Shown piece by piece: positions 1 to 5,326 of a stretch of 15,439 nucleotides of DNA (positions are counted from its first letter, which is position 1; every line of letters begins with the position of its first letter). Made by a program: the position numbers and the translations under genes. Under the pieces are notes generated by a model. That model was not told the DNA's origin, ran no database searches, and was given only the letters and a program-made list of their open reading frames with translations. The stretch is from an uncultured Planctomycetaceae bacterium. GTDB taxonomy: Bacteria > Planctomycetota > Planctomycetia > Planctomycetales > Planctomycetaceae. The stretch is from positions 1 through 15,439 of the forward strand of contig CAIJTL010000872.1 of assembly GCA_903823545.1 (NCBI GenBank). Direction: 5' to 3'.

Positions 1-275
1 CCGGCGTTGATCGTGACTTCCAGCACATCACCGCGGTCGATCGTGTCGTTGGCATACGTGCCCCTCGCTAATCCAGACAGATCCAGTGTCTTTGGATTCT
101 CGATTGTCGGAGCTTGCAACCATTGTGGGACGTTGTTGGCTTGAATGACCTCCGTCGAAGCACAGCCGCAAAACGCGACACAACTCGCCAGACACGTCCA
201 CGCGAAAACGAAACGTCTCCGGGACGACTGAGGTCGAACACAACAAGCCAACCTGTCGCGACCAGGGTGGGTCAT
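1..275 (-). CDS. Wza-like polysaccharide export lipoprotein, N-terminal part (cut by window edge)
   Basis: Reading the minus strand from the ATG at 275 gives 91 codons with no stop before the window edge, so only the N-terminus is present. Residues 20-38 form a basic-then-hydrophobic signal ending in a lipobox-like FCGC, with Cys38 as the probable lipidated residue. The segment from about 64 to 91 reads LDLSG, then NDTIDRGDVLEVTI, which resembles the start of the Poly_export domain of outer-membrane polysaccharide exporters (Wza/GumB type), where an I-x-x-GD-x-L-x-V motif opens the domain. An AGAAAGG stretch about 9 bases before the ATG could be the ribosome binding site. The family role would be passage of exopolysaccharide across the outer membrane. 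The divergent deacetylase-like neighbour fits a polysaccharide locus. The family call rests on a short segment; a different lipoprotein is less likely. Confidence 0.72.
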   Translation of the reverse strand, partial: MTHPGRDRLACCVRPQSSRRRFVFAWTCLASCVAFCGCASTEVIQANNVPQWLQAPTIENPKTLDLSGLARGTYANDTIDRGDVLEVTINA

Positions 276-464
276 CGAGATGGGCCTTTCTGAGGAGGCT
301 ATCGCGTGAGGCGGGTGAGGAATGACGAGGGGAAAGACACAGGAAGGGAATGCCGCTGATGGGCAATATTGAAAATGAGAAGGGCAAGGGACAGTACGAG
401 AATTTCACAAACAGGGTCAATACGGTTTTGATTGCAACGTTCACTCGTTATCTCAAAACGGGAA

Positions 465-494
465 TTGACCGATTTTTTTCATCGCCCTTAGTAT
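465..494 (+). promoter_or_regulatory. Possible sigma70-type promoter for the deacetylase-like gene
   Basis: TTGACC at 465-470 and TAGTAT at 489-494 are separated by 18 bases containing a T-rich run. The pair sits 38 bases before the start codon at 532, inside the 256-bp divergent region between the Wza-like gene and the deacetylase-like gene. The -10 element matches the consensus at only four of six positions, so this is a candidate only. A further TTGACC on the minus strand (complement of 415-420) could belong to the Wza-like gene, but I see no good -10 for it. Confidence 0.3.
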
Positions 495-531
495 CCCGCT
501 CATCCACAAAACAACTTGAGGCCGTGCTCAC

Positions 532-1287
532 ATGCCCGCTCGTTATCTCATTCGCATGGATGACATCGCCGCTCACATGGCGTGGGATACGTTTCGACGG
601 CTCGAACAATCGTTTGAGCGGTTCGGAATCAAACCGCTGTTGGGTGTCATCCCCGACAATCGCGACGTCAGTTTGAAACAATTTCCCGAATGCACCGGAG
701 AATTTTGGGCCGAGATGCGATCGTTTCAAGATCGTGGCTGGGAGATCGCTCAGCACGGCTTTCAACATCTCTATGTCACGCGTGACAGTGGGCTGATGGG
801 GGTCAACAACCTCAGTGAGTTTGCTGGGCTGTCGTATGAAGAACAACACGACAAGCTCGCGCGAGGCCAATCGCTGCTCCGCGAACACGGCCTACGATCA
901 GAAACGTTTATGGCCCCGTCGCACTCGTTCGATGTGGTGACGTTACGAGCGTTGAAGGACTTGGGTTTCACAACCGTTACCGATGGCTTTGCTCCATTTC
1001 CGTACGTGGCTGACGGTCTCATCTTTCTACCCCAGTGGTTGGCGTCACCACGGGTCTTGCCGATCGGAGTGCAGACGTTTTGCTTGCACATCAACAACAT
1101 GTCGGAACAAGCCATTGAGACCGTCGAACACTTTGTGGCCGAACATCACCACGAGTTCCTGACGTTTCCTGAAGCTCGAACACTCGCAACGCCGCACTCG
1201 CTGAATCGCATCGCCGGTTCCGTCTTGGGAACGGCAATTCGAAGCGTCCGCAGTTGGCGATATCGACAACGGATGAAAGCGGCCTAA
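532..1287 (+). CDS. Polysaccharide deacetylase / DUF2334-like protein
   Basis: 251 residues, with no signal peptide or membrane segment. The motif order is that of NodB-fold carbohydrate esterases. RMDDI at residues 8-12 supplies the catalytic/metal aspartates (D10, D11). QHGFQH at 74-79 supplies two histidines four apart (H75, H79), as in the metal-binding motif. FMAPSHSFD at 126-134 corresponds to the third motif, and CLHINNM at 184-190 to the late Leu-His motif. The length fits the family. Expected role: hydrolysis of N-acetyl groups, or a related reaction, on a polysaccharide, using a divalent metal. The start at 532 is kept because the conserved RMDD motif begins at residue 8, although only a weak TTGAGG lies about 10 bases upstream. 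Divergence from the Wza-like gene suggests a job in exopolysaccharide biosynthesis. The substrate cannot be deduced. Confidence 0.8.
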   Translation: MPARYLIRMDDIAAHMAWDTFRRLEQSFERFGIKPLLGVIPDNRDVSLKQFPECTGEFWAEMRSFQDRGWEIAQHGFQHLYVTRDSGLMGVNNLSEFAGLSYEEQHDKLARGQSLLREHGLRSETFMAPSHSFDVVTLRALKDLGFTTVTDGFAPFPYVADGLIFLPQWLASPRVLPIGVQTFCLHINNMSEQAIETVEHFVAEHHHEFLTFPEARTLATPHSLNRIAGSVLGTAIRSVRSWRYRQRMKAA

Positions 1288-1319
1288 CGACCTGCGAGCG
1301 TCACTCAATACAAGAAATG

Positions 1320-1370
1320 AGGGCGGACTTTTCGCCGACTCTTTTCATGAGTCGTGCAAAAAGCCGCCCT
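1320..1370. terminator. Strong hairpin between convergent genes, probable bidirectional terminator
   Basis: AGGGCGG at 1320-1326 pairs exactly with CCGCCCT at 1364-1370. Inside, CTTTT pairs with AAAAG and GACTC (1337-1341) pairs with GAGTC (1349-1353), leaving a 7-base loop. The structure lies between the stop of the deacetylase-like gene (1287) and the stop of the convergent VWA gene (1399). There is no long T-run after either arm, so factor-independent termination is inferred from position and stem strength. Confidence 0.6.
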
Positions 1371-1398
1371 TGCTCAGTCTCAAATTAGATTTGCAAAC

Positions 1399-4155
1399 CT
1401 ACTGAGGTCGCAACGCTTTTGCTGATCGGACAAGGCCGACGAACTCGGCTCGATAACCGGACTTGTCTGGGCCGAGTGCCGATTCCGCGATTTCTGCCAC
1501 CGCGTCGAGCGTTCCGTTGCCACGATGCGGTGAGTGACGGAGCAACATGCCGAAGCTGGCGACACTCGCGGCGAAACGGAAATCCGTTGACGCTTGAGCG
1601 AACGAGCGACCTTGGTCAACCAACGTTTGCTCAATCAGCGAACTCTTGTCAGCGTCAGGTTGCTTGTAACGGAGCTTGATCGTCATGAGTTCGCCGCTGT
1701 CGTTCGTTTCCTTCGGCTTGAGAAACCCTTGTCCGGTGAGCGAGTTCGGAGGTACGGCACCTGGCGGAACGCTCGTGTCAACTTTCTTGGTCGCTGGCGA
1801 ATTCACATTCGGTTGATATTTCAACTTTTCGTCAGTCGCAGGCTTTGGCTGAGCAGGCAGTTTGCTTGGCGGAATGATTTCGTAGAGCGCCGTCACTGTG
1901 TGTCCCGCTCCGATTTCGCCGGCGTCTTTCGTGTCGTCGTGAAAATCTTGAGCGGCCAACATGCGATTCTCGTAACCGATGAGGCGATAGGCTCCGACCT
2001 GTGACGGATTGAATTCGATTTGGATTTTGACGTCCTTCGCAATCGTGATCAGCGTGCCGGTCATCTGTTCGACGAACACCTTGTGAACTTCACGCAGTGT
2101 GTCGATGTAGGCGTAGTTGCCGTTCCCTTTGTCGGCCAGTTTCTCCAGCGTCGAGTCCTTTAAGTTCCCCATTCCGAAGCCCAACACGCTGAGGAACACG
2201 CCGGACTTGGCTTCCTCTTCGATCAACTTCGTGAGGTCATCTTGGTTCGTGATGCCGACATTGAAATCGCCGTCGGTGCAGAGGATGACTCGGTTGGTTC
2301 CCTTCTGTATGAAGTGCTTGCGAGCCAACGCATACGCCAACTGAATCCCTTGCCCACCGTTCGTCGAACCACCCGCTTGCAGGTTCTCGATCGACGACAG
2401 AATCACATCCTTTTGAGTCGCGTTCGTCGAATCGAGCACAAGTCCGGACGCTCCCGCATAGACGACGATGGCGACGCGATCGCTCTCCGTCAGTTGTTCG
2501 ACCAGTCGCTTCAGTCCGACCTTCACCAGCGGCAACTTGTTTGCATCTTGCATCGAACCGGACACGTCGATCAGAAACACGAGGTTACTCACCGGCCGCT
2601 GATCCATCGCGATTTCTTTCCCCTTCAACCCGACTCGCACAAGTCGATGATCCGCGTTCCACGGACACCCCGCAACTTCCAAATGAACCGCGAATGGTTG
2701 ATCGGCTTGCTCATCCTTTCGTGTTTCGGATTTCGAGTTTCGAGTTTCCGCCTTCGGCGGTGCATAGTCATACGAAAAATAATTCACCAACTCCTCAATC
2801 CGCACCGCATCCGCCGGTGGCCAACTTCCCTGCGTCAAGAACCGCCGCATGTTCGAGTAGGCCGCCGTATCCACATCAATCGAAAACGTCGAAAGCGGAA
2901 CTTGCAACGGTGAGGCGAACGGGTTGTCGTGAATTCTGGCGTAGGACTCCGCTGTTCTAGCTTCATTATCCGGTGGCAGAACTGAGTCACCCTTCAGAAT
3001 CTCTTGCGAACTGATGCGCGTCACAATTTGTCCTACCGCGCGATCGGCGATGACGTAAGCAATTTTGACCTCTCCCACATACCGCACCGATTGCTGCTCG
3101 GTGTCGGTACGCACGACGGTCAACGTGTCGCCAACAGCGAGGCCATCGTTCGTGCCCAGCGATATCTCGATGAGCTGCGCCGTATTCGCGCCGTTCGGTT
3201 TCGTCCCCAAGACTTCGCCACGCGAATTGGCAGAGGCAGGGAGCGGCTTTTCAATGAGAGCCTTCAACTCAGATTCTACCAAAGGCCGCTCGCTGAGCCG
3301 TTCAAACTCATCCTCGCGGAGCTTTCGTTGAGGGTTCTTTCGTAGCTCAGCAAGCTCTTTCAGCTCTCGGCCTGCCGACTGCTTCAACAACTGCAGCTTC
3401 GCTCGATAGGCTTGTGCTGCGGCCATGCTTTCGACTCGTTCCAGCCCAAGAGCGTCATAGAAGGGGACTGTTTCGTCGTTCGTCACAACGGACTGGCTGG
3501 GGCTGAGCAAGAGATACCGACCTTGCCGATCAAGCCCGCGAGTTTTGTCTAATCTCGAAAGACGAGTTGACTCCTCTTCAACCACATATCCTTTGGCCGC
3601 GACTGCCGACAATTGATTACGAATGCGGCTCTCAGGTGTAGAGGATTCCGGTAAGCTTTGGGTGAGTGCGACAACAGCCGGTTTGCCTTCTCGACTCTCG
3701 CCATCAAAGTCATTGGCCGACCTTTGTGCGAGCATCTCAGTGCCCAACTGAGTCGAACGGCGAGCTATGGTGATAGTTGAATTCGCCTGGTCTTGCCGAC
3801 TTGTGACGGCCACGATTCCAAACGCACCGAGCATCGCGAGACAGGAAGCCGCGACGGCGAATTTGCCGGACGCTCGGCGAGGCGTCGCGACATCGACAGC
3901 AATCGCCGTCGGAGGAGTACTCTTGCCCGTCGCATTATTTGGCTCGACGGGCAAGAGTGCCCGCCCTACGACATGCGGAGATTCGTCGCGTAACGCGGTT
4001 CGCAACTGTCCGGCGACTTCGCGGATGGCTTCAATTTCGAGCAGCGTTTCGACGGAGTCGCCGATCTGTTGCTCGACGAGAGTTCTATCAGTTTCATTCA
4101 ATTCGCCGAGCACATACGCGGTCAGACGCGGATCATCTGGGATATTAGGGGACAT
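1399..4155 (-). CDS. YfbK-type VWA protein with anti-sigma-like N-terminus and membrane anchor
   Basis: 918 residues. Residues 1-55 resemble the cytoplasmic N-terminus of anti-sigma-type proteins (LTAYVLGELNETDR) but have no zinc-binding HxxxCxxC. One membrane segment lies at about 98-118. Residues 195-300 are charged and probably helical. Residues 315-395 hold a small beta domain with GTNDGLAVGDTLTV and YVGEVKI, resembling FlgT C-terminal/SH3-like domains. A VWA-associated N-terminal domain spans about 404-465 (NPFASPLQVPLSTFSIDVDT). The VWA domain begins near 523 with an intact MIDAS: D530-x-S532-x-S534, T598 and D628. The C-terminal ~200 residues fit DUF3520. The start at 4155 has AAAGGA 8 bases upstream. 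The ECF sigma gene lies 99 bp upstream on the same strand, so the two are probably co-transcribed. Inferred role: membrane-anchored, metal-dependent binding protein that may control the sigma factor. Two repeat-derived stretches lie in frame (about residues 61-79 and 466-479). The ligand is unknown. Confidence 0.88.
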   Translation of the reverse strand: MSPNIPDDPRLTAYVLGELNETDRTLVEQQIGDSVETLLEIEAIREVAGQLRTALRDESPHVVGRALLPVEPNNATGKSTPPTAIAVDVATPRRASGKFAVAASCLAMLGAFGIVAVTSRQDQANSTITIARRSTQLGTEMLAQRSANDFDGESREGKPAVVALTQSLPESSTPESRIRNQLSAVAAKGYVVEEESTRLSRLDKTRGLDRQGRYLLLSPSQSVVTNDETVPFYDALGLERVESMAAAQAYRAKLQLLKQSAGRELKELAELRKNPQRKLREDEFERLSERPLVESELKALIEKPLPASANSRGEVLGTKPNGANTAQLIEISLGTNDGLAVGDTLTVVRTDTEQQSVRYVGEVKIAYVIADRAVGQIVTRISSQEILKGDSVLPPDNEARTAESYARIHDNPFASPLQVPLSTFSIDVDTAAYSNMRRFLTQGSWPPADAVRIEELVNYFSYDYAPPKAETRNSKSETRKDEQADQPFAVHLEVAGCPWNADHRLVRVGLKGKEIAMDQRPVSNLVFLIDVSGSMQDANKLPLVKVGLKRLVEQLTESDRVAIVVYAGASGLVLDSTNATQKDVILSSIENLQAGGSTNGGQGIQLAYALARKHFIQKGTNRVILCTDGDFNVGITNQDDLTKLIEEEAKSGVFLSVLGFGMGNLKDSTLEKLADKGNGNYAYIDTLREVHKVFVEQMTGTLITIAKDVKIQIEFNPSQVGAYRLIGYENRMLAAQDFHDDTKDAGEIGAGHTVTALYEIIPPSKLPAQPKPATDEKLKYQPNVNSPATKKVDTSVPPGAVPPNSLTGQGFLKPKETNDSGELMTIKLRYKQPDADKSSLIEQTLVDQGRSFAQASTDFRFAASVASFGMLLRHSPHRGNGTLDAVAEIAESALGPDKSGYRAEFVGLVRSAKALRPQ
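2720..2760 (-). repeat. In-frame dispersed-type repeat inside the VWA gene
   Basis: On the minus strand this is a perfect CCGCC-GAA-GGCGG mini-hairpin followed by tandem AAACTCG / AAATCCG units. It encodes about residues 466-479, including ETRNSKSETR, between the VWA-associated domain and the VWA domain. The short tandem CGAAA-type units are unlike the surrounding coding sequence and resemble intergenic repeats that I recall from planctomycete genomes. Origin by repeat insertion is inferred. Confidence 0.5.
3919..3958. repeat. Perfect 14-bp inverted repeat inside the VWA gene
   Basis: ACTCTTGCCCGTCG at 3919-3932 is the exact reverse complement of 3945-3958, with a 12-base loop. GCCCGCCCTAC follows directly on the right. 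The element encodes about residues 66-79 of the VWA protein (ALLPVEPNNATGKS), and the right flank encodes VVGR. This is the low-conservation linker between the anti-sigma-like segment and the membrane helix. It looks like a palindromic dispersed repeat captured in a reading frame. Confidence 0.7.
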
Positions 4156-4207
4156 GGATTATTCCTTTGGGAGGTTGAACGCGAAAATGATTGGTTATTG
4201 GTTCGTG

Positions 4208-4244
4208 GTCAGTAGTCCGTGGCTACTAACAACGGACCACTGAC
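4208..4244. repeat. Inverted repeat between sigma factor and VWA genes
   Basis: GTCAGTAGTCCGT at 4208-4220 matches the reverse complement of 4232-4244 at 12 of 13 positions, around an 11-base spacer. It is flanked by direct near-repeats (TTGGTTATTGGTT at 4191-4203 and GACAACTGACAA at 4242-4253). It fills most of the 99-bp gap between the sigma stop (4255) and the VWA start (4155). It could be a dispersed repeat, or a hairpin that tunes expression of the second gene relative to the first. Confidence 0.55.
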
Positions 4245-4254
4245 AACTGACAAA

Positions 4255-4764
4255 TCACCGCATCAGCTCACGCAGTCGCTTGATCCCGACATGAATCAAG
4301 AACCCGACGTTCGTTTCCGACAGGCCGGTGATCGAGCTGATCTCGCGATAGCTGCGGCTGTGTTGAAACTTCAGACGCAAGACTTCCTGTTGGTTCGCGG
4401 GGAGTCCGCTCATCATTCGCAACAAGCGATTTGATTCATCTTGTTGCTCCGCAGCATCGTCAGGCGGCGGATCGAGACTGACTGAATCCATTGCCGTATC
4501 GAGCGTCATCGTCGTCATACGCTGTTCCTTTCGTCGCACATCGAACGCTCCGTTGCGACAGACCGTGAAAAGCCATTCGACAAGATGCCCATCGAGCTGT
4601 TCTCGGTCTTGCTGACAGAGTTTCAGAAACGTTTCCTGCACGACATCGCGAGCACGTTCCGCATCGCCGACCAAGTGCCGCGCATAGCGCAGCAGATCGC
4701 TCTCCCAACGAGCGACGCTAGCTTGAATCCAGCTTTCGGAACTGTCCGCAAAGGGACTTTTCAT
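4255..4764 (-). CDS. ECF-type RNA polymerase sigma factor
   Basis: 169 residues from the ATG at 4764. Residues about 15-80 form sigma region 2, with DVVQETFLKL at 40-49 and WLFTVCRNGAFDVRRK at 64-79, typical of ECF sigma70 factors. An acidic linker follows (about 98-110). Region 4 spans about 115-169, with LPANQQEVLRLKF and a helix-turn-helix around YREISSITGLSE. There are no extra domains. The ATG at 4764 is preferred because the protein then starts just before region 2 and GCAGGG lies about 10 bases upstream. An in-frame ATG at 4788 and a TTG at 4797 lack a ribosome binding site. The VWA gene follows 99 bp downstream, so the pair probably forms an operon in which the VWA protein's N-terminus restrains or recruits this factor. 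The promoters it recognises are unknown. Confidence 0.92.
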   Translation of the reverse strand: MKSPFADSSESWIQASVARWESDLLRYARHLVGDAERARDVVQETFLKLCQQDREQLDGHLVEWLFTVCRNGAFDVRRKEQRMTTMTLDTAMDSVSLDPPPDDAAEQQDESNRLLRMMSGLPANQQEVLRLKFQHSRSYREISSITGLSETNVGFLIHVGIKRLRELMR

Positions 4765-4871
4765 CGCGATGACCCTGCTCGCCAACATGGCGTACAAGAA
4801 GAAAGACGTGCTAGACGGAGAAGTCTTAGAAGAATTTTGGCTCTTCGCCAGTTGTGTTGTATTGACGGACG

Positions 4872-4943
4872 TCTCACGCGAATGCGCGAAGTCGCAAGGG
4901 GAAGCATCCCAAGGATTTCAACCCTTTGCGCCTTTGCGTGAGA
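4872..4943. repeat. Imperfect ~72-bp palindromic repeat
   Basis: The ends are exact inverted copies (TCTCACGC at 4872-4879 and GCGTGAGA at 4936-4943). The match continues imperfectly inward, for example GCGCGAAG against CTTTGCGC, towards a centre with GGGA-AGCA-TCCC. The right arm contains the tandem CTTTGCGCCTTTGCG. It looks like a small non-coding dispersed element. That it recurs elsewhere in the genome is from memory of similar sequences, not from this window. Confidence 0.55.
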
Positions 4944-4953
4944 CCTCTTTGAC

Positions 4954-4994
4954 AAATCCGGTTTTCAACAGGAATGGCGGAGAACCGGATTTTT
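4954..4994 (+). terminator. Terminator-like hairpin in the leader of the giant surface protein gene
   Basis: AAATCCGGTT at 4954-4963 is the exact reverse complement of AACCGGATTT at 4983-4992. The loop is 19 bases and a run of five Ts ends at 4994. The shape is that of an intrinsic terminator on the plus strand. As no plus-strand gene precedes it, it may be an attenuator in a long leader, a barrier against stray transcription, or part of a repeat element. The AT-rich outer stem makes it weaker than the hairpin at 12540. Confidence 0.45.
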
Positions 4995-5316
4995 GAGCGA
5001 GCGGCTATTTGCCTTTGGCTCTTTTGTCCCTTTGACTGGAAGAGACGAAAAGGACCAAACGCTGGCAAGATCATCCCGTTGGCATCGCGACCGGCAATTT
5101 CTGCATTTACGAAATCGACTTCCCGCGAGACTGAACAAATTGGTTCGGAATTCACCTTTCCGGGCTTATCACAGCCAACAACGGACGGTTATTCCCCCGT
5201 TCCCTTCGAGTGGACTCGTTTCGCGAGTCGCTCAAACGCACTTCCCAGCGACCTTCGTCGCTTCTGTTTCCGGCTCAATTCAAATCTCACGTCCTAAACT
5301 TTCCACCGACAGGCAT

Positions 5317-5321
5317 GGAGG
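5317..5321 (+). promoter_or_regulatory. Ribosome binding site deciding the adhesin start
   Basis: GGAGG at 5317-5321 stands 5 bases before the ATG at 5327. This selects 5327 over the in-frame ATGs at 5210 and 5315, neither of which has a comparable site. The protein then begins [10 protein letters not shown], a basic N-terminus typical of planctomycete LEPR-XLL proteins. Confidence 0.8.
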
Positions 5322-5326
5322 CCGCT

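Larger units (their letters stand above)
4765..5326. other. Gene-free divergent region with several inverted repeats
   Basis: No convincing gene lies in these 562 bases between the divergent sigma factor and giant surface protein. The adhesin frame stays open upstream to 5210, but without coding-like character. The region contains an imperfect ~72-bp palindrome (4872-4943), a terminator-like hairpin (4954-4994) and a weaker inverted repeat (5015-5028 with 5044-5058, TTGGCTCTTTTGTC type). Promoters for both flanking genes should lie here, but I could not pick one out with confidence. Confidence 0.6.

Noticed and set aside
28..444. Minus-strand open frame overlapping the window start
   Set aside because: It is out of frame with the lipoprotein/Poly_export reading from 275, and its translation has no domain-like pattern.
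448..888. 146-residue minus-strand frame over the deacetylase-like gene
   Set aside because: It lies opposite a gene with clear NodB-type motifs and has no recognisable features.
2242..2913. 223-residue plus-strand frame inside the VWA gene
   Set aside because: It is antisense to the VWA domain with intact MIDAS and has an Arg/His-rich composition typical of a shadow frame.
5210..5326. Earlier adhesin start at 5210 or 5315
   Set aside because: No ribosome binding site is seen there, while GGAGG sits 5 bases before 5327 and the resulting N-terminus matches planctomycete giant proteins.
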